A stretch of 64,000 nucleotides of DNA from Pseudomonas citrullilanati. Its GTDB lineage: Bacteria; Pseudomonadota; Gammaproteobacteria; Pseudomonadales; Pseudomonadaceae. Below are positions 1 through 7,504 of this stretch, piece by piece. The notes under the pieces are model-generated. The model saw nothing but the letters and a program-made list of their open reading frames with translations. It did not search any database and had not been told where the DNA came from. The stretch lies in contig NZ_JAUQOP010000024.1 in NCBI RefSeq assembly GCF_030580855.1, positions 26,412 through 90,411 on the forward strand, in the 5' to 3' direction. How positions within the stretch are numbered: position 1 is the first letter of the stretch; each line of letters begins with the position of its first letter. The position numbers and the translations under genes were made by a program.

Positions 1-32
1 TCGGCCTGAGAGGTAGGGATGCTATTGCTCAT
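1..32 (-). CDS. N-terminal fragment of a gene leaving the window
   Basis: A reverse-strand ATG at 32-30 opens a frame reading MSNSIPTSQA to the window edge. A good Shine-Dalgarno stretch (AAGGAAG) lies 5-6 bases upstream of it. Only ten codons are visible, so the family cannot be named. It is transcribed in the same direction as the ferric-reductase-like gene that ends at 122. Confidence 0.55.
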   Translation of the reverse strand, partial: MSNSIPTSQA

Positions 33-121
33 TTTTGCTTCCTTGTTTTTAGGCAGCCGGGATGACTGCTTCTGAGAATGTGTGAACGACCAGGTCGTGC
101 CTGTTGCGGATCGCGGGTCTG

Positions 122-769
122 TCAGGAGGCGACTGCCGCTCGGCGCATCGACGCTTGCCTGGCTTGGCTGCGCTTGTTGGCGATGGCCAGCTTGCCGACC
201 AGTCGGATCGCCACGGCGGCGCAGGTAAGGCCGAAGGGCAGCACGTACCAGTCGCTCATCGGGATGCGTTTGAAGTTGGAGAAGGCGAACACGGCGGCGA
301 TGACCCACATGCCGGTGACGTGCAAGGCCTTCCAGGCCTTGGGGCCCAGCAGTCGGGCGGGGCCTTTGAATGACGTCAGCGCCATCAGCAGGATGAAGGC
401 GTAGGCGGTCCCGCCCGGGATGTTGTTGGCAACGGTGCGACCCGGCCAGAATTCGATATTGAGCTGCCCATACCCGTAGATCAGCACGGCATGCACCAGG
501 TGGGAGAAGGCAAAGGCCAGGCCGATGAAGCGCCGCTCACGCACCAGCGCCTTGGAGAACGCCGAAGGCACCAGCACGGCAAAGGCCGACGCGGTGAACG
601 CGACCAGGAACAAGGCGAAGGAGGAACGGGCGGTGGCGCGAATGGCGCTGCGCAGCCCCTCGACCAGGTCGGGTTGTACAGCGACAGCCGTAATGCTCAT
701 CGCCACCACCAGGGCGGCGATCAGGCCGAACAGCGGCCAGCCTTGGGGACGGTAGGATTGGATCGTCAT
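122..769 (-). CDS. Ferric-reductase-like transmembrane protein
   Basis: This 215-residue inner-membrane protein has about six hydrophobic segments and the spacing of histidines expected of the ferric reductase-like transmembrane domain (the YedZ/MsrQ-like haem-binding fold), for example in FSHLVHA and KALHVTGMW. Such proteins carry haem b and move electrons across the membrane; the partner is unknown here. I chose the ATG at 769, with GGAG eight bases upstream, over a longer open frame reaching 841. It lies downstream of the sensor kinase gene on the same strand but is separated by 213 bases with hairpins, so it is probably a separate unit. The exact substrate is not deducible. Confidence 0.72.
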   Translation of the reverse strand: MTIQSYRPQGWPLFGLIAALVVAMSITAVAVQPDLVEGLRSAIRATARSSFALFLVAFTASAFAVLVPSAFSKALVRERRFIGLAFAFSHLVHAVLIYGYGQLNIEFWPGRTVANNIPGGTAYAFILLMALTSFKGPARLLGPKAWKALHVTGMWVIAAVFAFSNFKRIPMSDWYVLPFGLTCAAVAIRLVGKLAIANKRSQARQASMRRAAVAS

Positions 770-946
770 GGCAAGTTCTCCGGTAGTCAGGGCTCGCCGT
801 TCGGGGATCCGGTGGCGAGTCGATGGGGAGAATTCTTGCAAGGGGATGTATACCGGCTATGTTCGAAAACCGGTGGTTATGCGTTCTTTTGAGTACGCCA
901 ATGCGCTGGATACAATGGCTTACAAACCCGGGTCCACGAACCCGGT

Positions 947-981
947 CGCGGGGGCTGCACAGGGGTGTACAGCCCGCGGGG
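947..981 (-). terminator. Inverted repeats after the sensor kinase gene
   Basis: Directly after the kinase stop codon (983) there is a GC-rich hairpin with arms GGGCTG/CAGCCC and flanking CGCGGG pairing. A second one lies at 927-945 (CCGGGT/ACCCGG). The T-run is poor, so this is a weak terminator call. Confidence 0.4.
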
Positions 982-982
982 C

Positions 983-2296
983 CTATCGTTGGGGCACGAA
1001 GTCGAGGGTCACGCAAAGACCGCCGCCGTCGCGGTTGCGCAGGCTCAGTGAACCGCCAATCGCCACGGCCAACTGCTGGGCGATGGCCAGGCCCAGGCCG
1101 GTGCCGCCGGTGCTGCGGTTGCGTGAGCTTTCCACGCGATAGAACGGCTTGACCACCTCCGCCAGGACCTCCTCGGGAATGCCCGGGCCTCGGTCAAGCA
1201 CACGGATCGAAACGCCCGTGTTCGCGTCGCCGGCGATTTCCACTTCGGCGGTGCCGGCGTACTTCAGCGCGTTATCCACCAGGTTCACCAGGATCCGGCG
1301 CAAGGCATGGGGCCGTGTCTCGATGACCGCGCCGTTCTTGCCGCGCAGGCTGACCTCCCGCCCGGTGTCCTGGTAGTCACACACCAGGCTGTCGAGAAAG
1401 GAATCCAGGCTAATGCGGCAACTGGCCTCGGTCGCACCATGGACGCTGCGGGCGTAAGCGACCCCCTCGCGCACCAGGTGCTCGATTTCGTTCAGGTCGT
1501 TGCCCAGCTTGTCTTTCTCCACCGAGTCGTCCATGAACTCGGCGCGCAGCTTCATGCGCGTGATGGGCGTCTGCAAGTCATGGGAAATGGCCGCCAGCAA
1601 CTGCATGCGTTCTTTCAGGTACGCGGCGATGCGCGCCTGCATGCTGTTGAAGGCCCGGGCCGCGTAGGCCACTTCCCGTGGGCCGCTTTCATCCAACTGC
1701 ACGGGGTGGGCGTTCGGGTCGAGGTTCTCGACCGCCTCGGCCAGGCGGCTGAGCGGGCGTATCGCGATGCGCACGGCCAGCCAGGTGCAGCCGATGATCA
1801 ACACCAGCTGACCGAACAGGACGAAGGGCAACCAGGGTGACAGCGGCCGGACCGAAGGGCGCACATCGATGGTGACCGGGCTGCCGTCCGCCAGCCGCAC
1901 CTGAGCCTGGAAATGCTGGAATGGCCCCGGGATCTCAACAAGCGTCAGGTCGTAGTCGCGGCCCAGCGCGACTTGAAGGGATTGCGCCGCCGTCGCCGCG
2001 AGATCGTTCGAAGTGAGTGGAATGCCAGGATCATGTTCGCGCAGCAAATAGTCATAGTTGCGGCGCTGCAGACGTTTGGTCCATGCCAGACGCTCGGCCG
2101 CCGGCAGACGGTCGAGGATGGCGATGGACGTCGCCGTGTCGTGTTCGAAATTGCCCAGCATGGCCGTCTTGGTGCTTTCGTAGCGTTCGTAATACTGGGC
2201 GGCGAACGTCAGGGCCTGGGCGAGTATCAGACCGACAAGGAACACCAGCCACAACCGCGAGGCCAGCGTGCGGGGCCATTGCAAGGCGAGCTTCAT
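983..2296 (-). CDS. Two-component sensor histidine kinase
   Basis: The 437-residue kinase has an N-terminal transmembrane helix (about 13-35), a periplasmic loop of about 120 residues, a second helix (about 155-178) and a HAMP linker. The HisKA box has the phospho-acceptor His239 in ISHDLQTP, and a HATPase domain follows with N (NLVDNALKYA), G1 (DRGPGIP) and G2 (GGTGLGLAI) motifs. Its ATG overlaps the stop codon of the response regulator gene by four bases, so the two are translationally coupled. The signal is unknown. The divergent DUF2790 gene resembles the arrangement of ptrA next to copRS in P. aeruginosa, which hints at, but does not prove, a metal or stress signal. Confidence 0.92.
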   Translation of the reverse strand: MKLALQWPRTLASRLWLVFLVGLILAQALTFAAQYYERYESTKTAMLGNFEHDTATSIAILDRLPAAERLAWTKRLQRRNYDYLLREHDPGIPLTSNDLAATAAQSLQVALGRDYDLTLVEIPGPFQHFQAQVRLADGSPVTIDVRPSVRPLSPWLPFVLFGQLVLIIGCTWLAVRIAIRPLSRLAEAVENLDPNAHPVQLDESGPREVAYAARAFNSMQARIAAYLKERMQLLAAISHDLQTPITRMKLRAEFMDDSVEKDKLGNDLNEIEHLVREGVAYARSVHGATEASCRISLDSFLDSLVCDYQDTGREVSLRGKNGAVIETRPHALRRILVNLVDNALKYAGTAEVEIAGDANTGVSIRVLDRGPGIPEEVLAEVVKPFYRVESSRNRSTGGTGLGLAIAQQLAVAIGGSLSLRNRDGGGLCVTLDFVPQR

Positions 2297-3033
2297 GACT
2301 GCTCCCCAAGCACTTCGACGGCAAAGGTAAAGACATAGCCTTCATTGCGCACGGTCTTCAGGTAGAGCGGTTCGCGGGCGTCATCCAGCAAGCGCTGGCG
2401 CACGCGGCTGACCAGCAGGTCAATGGAACGGTCGAAGATGTCCGCGTCGCGGCCCTGGGTGAGGTTGAGCAACTGGTCGCGACTCAGCACCCGCTGGGGA
2501 TGATCGAGAAATACCCGCAACAGCCTGTATTCGGCACCGCTCAGCGAAACGAGCGTGTCGTCTTCATCGAGCAGGTGGCGGGCAGTGGTGTCGAGGCGCC
2601 AGCGGCCGAACTTGAGCATTCGGCCGCTTTCGGAGACGACGAAGTTGGGCGGCAGCATGCGGGTCCGCCGCAGCACGGCGTTGATGCGCGCGAGTAGCTC
2701 CCGGGCGGCGAAGGGTTTGGCCAGGTAGTCGTCGGCGCCCATTTCCAGGCCGATGATGCGGTCGGTCTCGTCGGTGCGCGCCGTCAGCATCAGCACGGGC
2801 GTGGCCTTATGCTTGCCGGCGCGCAGTTCGCGGCACAGCAGCAGCCCGTCATCCCCCGGCAGCATGATGTCGAGCACGATCAGGTCCACCTGGTTGGTTT
2901 CGAGAAAGGCCCGCATCTGGCGGCCATCGGCGACCACGGTGGTGCGCAGGCCATTCTTCTTCAGGTAGTTGCCAACCAGCTCCCTGATCTCCCGATCATC
3001 ATCCACGATCAATACGTGATCGACATGTTCCAT
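2293..3033 (-). CDS. OmpR-family response regulator
   Basis: This is a 246-residue regulator with a receiver domain (acidic pocket D11-D13, phospho-acceptor D55 in LIVLDIMLP, Lys106 in YLAKPF) and a C-terminal winged helix ending in the typical YLKTVRNEGYVF signature. The start at 3033 has GGGGAG just upstream; the open frame extends 25 codons further but without a ribosome site. It is the first gene of the regulator-kinase pair. Tandem TGTATCGC repeats at 3066 and 3076, spaced 10 bases apart between this gene and the divergent DUF2790 gene, are a likely binding site. Confidence 0.93.
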   Translation of the reverse strand: MEHVDHVLIVDDDREIRELVGNYLKKNGLRTTVVADGRQMRAFLETNQVDLIVLDIMLPGDDGLLLCRELRAGKHKATPVLMLTARTDETDRIIGLEMGADDYLAKPFAARELLARINAVLRRTRMLPPNFVVSESGRMLKFGRWRLDTTARHLLDEDDTLVSLSGAEYRLLRVFLDHPQRVLSRDQLLNLTQGRDADIFDRSIDLLVSRVRQRLLDDAREPLYLKTVRNEGYVFTFAVEVLGEQS

Positions 3034-3065
3034 GCCCTGCTCCCCGACGCAAAAAGAGTGGCGAT

Positions 3066-3083
3066 TGTATCGCTCTGTATCGC
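3066..3083. promoter_or_regulatory. Tandem TGTATCGC repeat, probable response-regulator site
   Basis: Two identical 8-base units start exactly 10 bases apart, one helical turn, as in binding sites of OmpR-type regulators. They lie 33 bases from the regulator start and 140 from the divergent DUF2790 gene. The assignment is inferred from position and geometry. Confidence 0.45.
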
Positions 3084-3222
3084 AACCCACCTCAGATACG
3101 TAACCCATCCAACCGAGGCATTTCTCGACACAGCCGAGATACCTCGCGGGCCTTTAATGAGCCCATCGAGACAACACGAATCGCCTCGATGAAACCATCG
3201 AACTCATTGAAGGAAAACGACC

Positions 3223-3489
3223 ATGAACCTGAAGAACATCGCTGCCGCTTGCCTGATCACCGCCCTGGGCGCCGTCGCATTACCCGCCATGGCCCAGGAC
3301 AAAACAGCCGGCGAAACCTATTCCTACGGCAGTCACCTGGATATCGCAAAAGTGGTTTCGCTGAGCGAAGACGGTGGCCAAGACTGCGGCTTGGTGAATG
3401 CGCAACTTACCTATCTCGATTCAATGGGTGATCAGAAAGCCCTGACGTACCTCAAGCATGCAGCCGACTGCAACAATCAAGGGAGCTGA
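3223..3489 (+). CDS. DUF2790 small secreted protein
   Basis: This 88-residue protein has a clear signal peptide (hydrophobic core about 8-21, cleavage after AMA). The mature part has the DUF2790 hallmarks YGxxLDIAKVVS, a central Cys (DCGLVNA), LTYLDSxG and a C-terminal Cys (ADCNNQ). The two cysteines probably form a disulfide. The family is largely Pseudomonas-specific, and I recall PtrA of P. aeruginosa as a member encoded beside a copper-responsive two-component system. Here it is divergent from an OmpR/kinase pair, so it is a probable target of that system. A ribosome site (AAGGAAAACGACC) precedes the ATG. Confidence 0.85.
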   Translation: MNLKNIAAACLITALGAVALPAMAQDKTAGETYSYGSHLDIAKVVSLSEDGGQDCGLVNAQLTYLDSMGDQKALTYLKHAADCNNQGS

Positions 3490-3920
3490 AGTGTGGCTCA
3501 GAAATGGCGGTCCAGCTTTTTCAGAGGCCGCCTCATTTCCACCAGATAGCTATCGCGAGCAAGCTCCACACCGGGCGGTGAACACAACATCTGCAACACC
3601 GCCACTCCTTGTGGGAGCGGGCTTGCTCGCGAAAGCAGTGGGTCAGCTTGCATCAATATTGAATGTGCCGCCCCCTTCGCGAGCAAGCCCGCTCCCACAC
3701 TGGATGGTGGTGAACACACCATCTGCAACAACCCCGATCTTCTGTGGGAGCGAGCTTGCTCGCGATGAAATCACCTCTGTTCCGGCGCAGAAAAAGCCAC
3801 CCGCATCGCCAAAAACCCTCTCTCCTACAGCCCTCACCTACACCCTACCAGCAAGCTACGCATCCTTGCGCCTTTGCCTACAACTACGCCAGAATCCGCC
3901 CGCTTGTGCGCCCTGTCCCC
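3490..3920. repeat. REP cluster, four alternating units
   Basis: This stretch holds no convincing gene. It carries four REP units with the core GTGGGAGCGNGCTTGCTCGCGA or its inverse: about 3550-3570 (inverse), 3610-3634 (forward), 3676-3699 (inverse) and 3743-3766 (forward). They alternate in orientation and so could form two or more hairpins (REPINs). The segment 3505-3524 also matches 6123-6142 base for base. Open frames here read through the repeats. Confidence 0.8.
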
Positions 3921-3960
3921 GGGTTCTATTGTCTTCCTGCCACTGCCCATCAGTGGTCGG

Positions 3961-4158
3961 GTTTAGTAGCCCGGTTCAGGATACGGTCGCATGAGTCTCA
4001 TCAGTCGGGCATTGCCTGCACTCGATGGTGGCTGTGCGCATGGCGCCCTCGGGCGCGCCGGGTTTTCGTTTCCTACCGGTCTACTAACTTGCGCACAGCT
4101 GCCTCCCTTTCGTTTAGTAGCGAGACGGTGGCGGCCTACTAACAAAGGAAACGTGAAA
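3961..4158 (+). promoter_or_regulatory. Structured 5' leader of the DUF6124 gene
   Basis: The leader contains TTTAGTAG at 3962 and 4113 and its complement CTACTAAC at 4081 and 4136. The second pair closes a short hairpin that ends one base before the AAAGGAA ribosome site. GCTGTGCGCA (4031-4040) pairs with TGCGCACAGC (4090-4099) and would trap the first CTACTAAC in its loop. A tight GCGCCC/GGGCGC hairpin sits at 4043-4056. The alternative pairings suggest a cis-regulatory RNA. I recall similar leaders before other Pseudomonas genes of the DUF3077/DUF6124 type, but cannot check it here. Confidence 0.55.
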
Positions 4159-4521
4159 ATGTTCAAAGCAACTCCAAATCCCCCAGACGCAGCCCCCTCC
4201 CCACAATCCGCAAAATCCAAAGCCAAACAGCAAGACGAAACCACCAAACGGGTGCTCGATCACTACTTGCTACCGAAGCCGGATAAATCCCAAGACGAGC
4301 CCAAACCGGGGCAGGTTTTCACCATTGTGAAAGGCCTAGACAACGAATGCTTGCTCGCCAATCTCAGTGAGACGCTGGCTTCGGCTGATGCGATGGTGAG
4401 TGACTTGGCGTTTGATCTGGAGGGATCGAGGCGCCATGTGGCGCTTGGGGTACAGCAGTTGATTGAGTTGAGTTCGTTGCTGGCGAATCGGGTGTTGGAT
4501 AACGTGGAGCCGCGGCAGTAG
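4159..4521 (+). CDS. DUF6124 family protein
   Basis: This is a 120-residue cytoplasmic protein starting MFKATPNPPD, with a Lys/Gln-rich segment, then LFxI-type (VFTIVKGLDNE) and a helical part LANLSETLASADAMVSDLA and a C-terminal helix ending in NRVLDNVEP. This layout is that of the DUF6124/DUF3077 Pseudomonas family, whose function is unknown. I chose the ATG at 4159, with AAAGGAA upstream, rather than the longer frame from 3991, which only translates the structured leader. A rho-independent terminator follows. Base composition is slightly lower in GC than the chromosome. Confidence 0.8.
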   Translation: MFKATPNPPDAAPSPQSAKSKAKQQDETTKRVLDHYLLPKPDKSQDEPKPGQVFTIVKGLDNECLLANLSETLASADAMVSDLAFDLEGSRRHVALGVQQLIELSSLLANRVLDNVEPRQ

Positions 4522-4540
4522 GATTTTTTTCCCAACGAGA

Positions 4541-4567
4541 AAACCCGACGTTTTGCGTCGGGTTTTT
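4541..4567 (+). terminator. Rho-independent terminator of the DUF6124 gene
   Basis: The arms AACCCGACG and CGTCGGGTT form a 9-pair stem with a 5-base loop followed by a T-run, 20 bases after the stop codon. Confidence 0.88.
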
Positions 4568-4605
4568 GGTTTTCTATATGTGAAAGCGGACGAATAAGGC
4601 TCTAG

Positions 4606-4776
4606 CTATTCACCACTATGCTTCGTAAGCGATAGCTCCATACGGCCAATTGCAACCGCGCAGGCTCCGCGCACGCTGTCGATGAGGGTGATTTGCGAGA
4701 CGTTGAAGACGATCCCGTGATTGCCCATGTATTGGAAAGTCCCGTATGGGCCGACGCTTGTTCGGGAACATTGCAG
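4606..4776 (-). pseudogene. Possible decayed coding fragment after the AAA ATPase
   Basis: A reverse frame from 4776 to the TAG at 4606 reads a protein-like string that includes YGTFQYMGNHGIVFN and GACAVAIGRMELSLT, but it begins after a stop codon and has no start other than an internal ATG. A competing frame (4602-4808) has unlikely composition. It may be the remnant of a gene formerly following the ATPase. I do not recognise the family. Confidence 0.25.
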
Positions 4777-4779
4777 GCT

Positions 4780-5943
4780 TCATACCTGTCGACGCATATA
4801 TTCCGCAAAAAGTGGAACGGTAAAATTCAGGTAACCATGATCTGTGCTGTAGATCATGCCCTTGGAAATGATGTTGGCACGAGTCGGTCCAAGCGATGAT
4901 TGAGGACGTCCCATCGCTTTCGCAATATCAGCGATGGCATAAGGGCCGTCACCAAGCCCGGACATGGTCTTCACAAACTGCACTTCCGAAGGTGTGAGCC
5001 GATCAATGCGGACCCTGAAGAAACCCGCGTCAAGAGAGGCCAATGTCTCCGAATAAGAATGCTCGACATCGTCAACAGTAATTTCAGGCCCCTCGGCAAT
5101 ATTCCATGCCGTGGATGCCCATTCTTGAAGGAAGAAAGGATAGCCCTGCGTCCGCTCAACGATATTGCCCAGCGCTGCAGCATTGATTGAAGCGTCCTCC
5201 TCCACGATTGGCTTTTGAACAGCTTGAGTCGCAGACACTTGATCAAGCGGCCCCACTTCCGGGTAAAGGAAAAGCCGCTCCGCATATGACTTCGCTTCAC
5301 CCGCCAGCCGGGCGACTTGCGGAAGACCAGCACCGACCAGCAGCACCGGAAGCCCTTCTTGCGACATGCGATGGATAGAGACAATCAATGCCGATAGATC
5401 TGCTTCGGTGAGGTATTGCACTTCATCGATGAGCAGAATCCAGCCTTTGCCGGCGGCCTGTGCCGCTTCGCCTATTACGGTGAAAAGATCTGGCAGATCA
5501 TATTGAAGATTTCCGCTATCCGCGAGTCCAGGCTCAGGCTCAACACCGACCTCAATACCGCCGATATCAATCTTGAAGATTGATGCAAAGCCGCGAAGAC
5601 CTTTCAGCCCACGATTAGCAATTTGCTTGGCGGCCTCAAGGCCGGAAAGCGCGCGCATGACTTTTCGCATCTCAGGATAGATAAGACGTGCAAGGCTTTC
5701 GCGTTCTGGCAACTCCACCTTGGAGACGAGAAGACCTGCCTCCTTCGCAATTTTTCCTATCTCGTTCAACAGAACCGTCTTACCCGTGCCTCTCAACCCA
5801 AGGAGCATGATGGAACGAGCGCTTCGCCCATTGATGGCCCGTCCGCAGGCAATTCTTGCATCCTCAAGAATCAGATCGCGTCCCGCCAGTTCAGGGGGCC
5901 TGCTGCCCGCACCGGGTGCAAACGGATTACGGTAGGGATCCAT
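4780..5943 (-). CDS. Orphan AAA ATPase (ORC/CDC6-like STAND-type)
   Basis: The protein has 387 residues. An N-terminal nucleotide-binding domain has Walker A GLRGTGKT (about 49-56), a Walker B-like ILLIDEVQY (about 170) and a sensor region LLVGAGLPQ. A C-terminal winged-helix part follows (TPSEVQFVKTM ... AIADIAKAMG ... YLNFTVPLFAEYMRR). Such proteins are ATP-dependent DNA-binding or signalling switches, often on genomic islands; no client gene is visible beside it. The ATG has GAGG six bases upstream. Base composition is markedly more AT-rich than neighbouring genes and the gene sits between REP clusters, consistent with acquisition by transfer. Its promoter carries four AAAG(A/C)TAG units. 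Confidence 0.78.
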   Translation of the reverse strand: MDPYRNPFAPGAGSRPPELAGRDLILEDARIACGRAINGRSARSIMLLGLRGTGKTVLLNEIGKIAKEAGLLVSKVELPERESLARLIYPEMRKVMRALSGLEAAKQIANRGLKGLRGFASIFKIDIGGIEVGVEPEPGLADSGNLQYDLPDLFTVIGEAAQAAGKGWILLIDEVQYLTEADLSALIVSIHRMSQEGLPVLLVGAGLPQVARLAGEAKSYAERLFLYPEVGPLDQVSATQAVQKPIVEEDASINAAALGNIVERTQGYPFFLQEWASTAWNIAEGPEITVDDVEHSYSETLASLDAGFFRVRIDRLTPSEVQFVKTMSGLGDGPYAIADIAKAMGRPQSSLGPTRANIISKGMIYSTDHGYLNFTVPLFAEYMRRQV

Positions 5944-5965
5944 GTCGGCCTCACAAAGTAACGAA

Positions 5966-6028
5966 ATCTATATAAAGATAGCCAAAGCTAGCTCAAATAC
6001 CTATCTTTTGCTATAGATTGCTAGCTTT
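5966..6028. promoter_or_regulatory. Operator-like repeat array before the AAA ATPase
   Basis: Within 63 bases there are four copies of AAAG(A/C)TAG: forward at 5974 and 5984 (10 bases apart), reverse at 6001-6008 and 6020-6028 (about 20 apart). ATCTATA (5966) is complementary to TATAGAT (6012). AAAGCTAGC and GCTAGCTTT are a perfect 9-base inverted pair. The helical phasing suggests a cooperative DNA-binding site covering the promoter; autoregulation by the ATPase is conjecture. Confidence 0.5.
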
Positions 6029-6059
6029 AAGTAGAAGCGGATTTATTTCTGATGTTTTC

Positions 6060-6550
6060 CATGAGTGCTTCGCACTCAAGCGGGAGCAAGCTCCCTCGCC
6101 ACGGGTGCGTAGCCTTCAGGTATGGCGGTCCAGCTTTTTCAGGAACACGGTCATTTCTTTTTCGGCCTGTTTGTCGCCGTGGGCGCGGCGGCTTCCTAGA
6201 TGGCTATCGCGGGCAAGCCTTGCTCCCACAGGTATCTCCACTGCTCACAAATGCTGTGAACAACGCCAATCCTCTGTGGGAGCAAGGCTTGCCCGCGATG
6301 AGGCCCTTCCTGTCAATGCACAGTCTGGATCGGAAGAAACTCAACCCCACATGGAACAGCTTCTCGACGTCGTGTATTACGCCATAGCCCCATAGACCGC
6401 TCGGGAAGCGGCCCAAGGCAAGAAATAACCAGGCTGGTGTTTTACACCCAAGCGTCGTTAGCCACTCCAATCAATTGAACAGCCTCCTCTTCCGAAGGCT
6501 CGCTTGGCCCTGAGCGGACCGTCCTTCTCTGACCCTGATGACGTCAGCAT
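6060..6550. repeat. REP units and sequence without a gene
   Basis: The stretch has a REP-like unit near 6080-6105 and a REPIN with arms 6203-6230 and 6275-6300 (GCTATCGCGGGCAAGC / inverse). At 6123-6142 it has an exact copy of 3505-3524. Reverse-frame reading of the latter gives a tail ending LKKLDRHT and a stop. From 6301 to 6550 I see no credible gene or repeat. Confidence 0.7.
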
Positions 6551-7069
6551 TCAAGCCACTGGCCATGCCATGGCACAACGACTTTCCGGAGCGAATCCGT
6601 GCTGGTATTCCATGCTCAATATCGCCGCTAGCCTCTGATCCAGGTCTGGGTTGGCTTTAGTCTGAAAGCCCATGCGGGAGTAAAACGGTGCATTCCACGG
6701 TACATCTGTGAAGGTCGTGAGCGTTACGAAACCAAGCCTGCTTGAGCGCGCATAGGCTTTCGCTGCTTCGATCAACTGCCGCCCTAGGCCTTGTCCTTGC
6801 ATCGATCGCATCACGGATAATTCATAAATGTGAAGATCATTGCCGTGGCGCTCCGCGCTGAGGAATCCTTGCGGCCGATTTTCGGCATCTACTGCCACCC
6901 AACACGTCGATAGAGCAATCCGTTGGCTATGACATTCGATGGACATCGGGGGCGATTCAGCCAGCCAGCTCAATTCGTCAATCAGGCGAAATGCCTGAGC
7001 GGCGGAAATTTCAATGGCGGGAAGAAGGGGGGCATCCTCCGGTACAGCAAGGCGGATAATTGCAGGCAT
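6551..7069 (-). CDS. GNAT family N-acetyltransferase
   Basis: This is a 172-residue acetyltransferase with the Gcn5 fold: beta strand and motif A VMRSMQGQGLGRQLIEAA (acetyl-CoA pyrophosphate loop Q/RxxGxG/A), then FVTLTTFTDVPWNAPFYSRMGF (motif B). The substrate cannot be told. The ATG at 7069 has GAAGG upstream. A longer open frame to 7465 reads through a REP unit and a decayed lipoprotein and is rejected. It has no operon partners. Confidence 0.88.
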   Translation of the reverse strand: MPAIIRLAVPEDAPLLPAIEISAAQAFRLIDELSWLAESPPMSIECHSQRIALSTCWVAVDAENRPQGFLSAERHGNDLHIYELSVMRSMQGQGLGRQLIEAAKAYARSSRLGFVTLTTFTDVPWNAPFYSRMGFQTKANPDLDQRLAAILSMEYQHGFAPESRCAMAWPVA

Positions 7070-7098
7070 GTGTCGCCTTCGATGAATTGATTGTTGGG

Positions 7099-7142
7099 GG
7101 CTGCTACGCAGCCCAGCGGGGATGAATCCCCTCGCCACGGGG
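7099..7142. repeat. Single REP-like unit, GGGGAT family
   Basis: The unit reads GCGGGGATGAATCCCCTCGCCACGG and is the same family as the REPIN at 32703-32832. It forms a GGGGAT/ATCCCC hairpin. It differs from the GTGGGAGC REP family seen elsewhere in the window. Confidence 0.7.
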
Positions 7143-7284
7143 ATTTGTGTGCACTGGCTGCCTTGAGGCGAACCGTTGCGCAGGGTTCGTCGGGGCTGGG
7201 AACGACGTACTGCTTGCCCGGCAGAAACGAAGTGCAGCCGCCAATGGCCAGCGCGCCAGCCAGCAAGATACAGGCCTTGGACTG
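7143..7284 (-). pseudogene. Truncated lipoprotein remnant
   Basis: A reverse frame reads ILLAGALAIGGCTSFLPGKQ and then YVVPSPDEPCATVRLK, i.e. a lipoprotein signal peptide with lipobox (IGGC) and the first part of a mature lipoprotein. It has no start codon (a TAG lies just upstream of the signal) and it runs into the REP unit at 7142. It therefore looks like the broken 5' end of a lipoprotein gene whose rest is missing. Confidence 0.5.
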
Positions 7285-7504
7285 CTAAATAGCGGGGCGA
7301 TGATAAAGGATTCGGTGAGGCATCAACCAGATTCCGGGCGTAGGCCTCACGAACCTTGTGATGCACACCTGCACCCACAAAGAGGCCATTTACGGTCAAA
7401 CCTTTTGGCCATTTCGATCCCCTTTTGGCCGCTCCTGCCGTTCTCTCCAACAGCGCATCCCGCAAGACTGTGAGCTACCGGAACAGCCTTGCGGAGAACA
7501 ATAA

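Noticed and set aside
3550..3766. CRISPR array
   Set aside because: The repeats alternate in orientation, have irregular spacing and match the REP core; there are no spacers of constant length and no cas genes.
3991..4158. Upstream extension of the DUF6124 protein
   Set aside because: It only translates the structured leader; the ATG at 4159 has a good ribosome site and gives the family's usual start.
6204..6470. An 88-codon reverse frame near 6.3 kb
   Set aside because: It reads through a REPIN and has no ribosome site or protein-like conservation.
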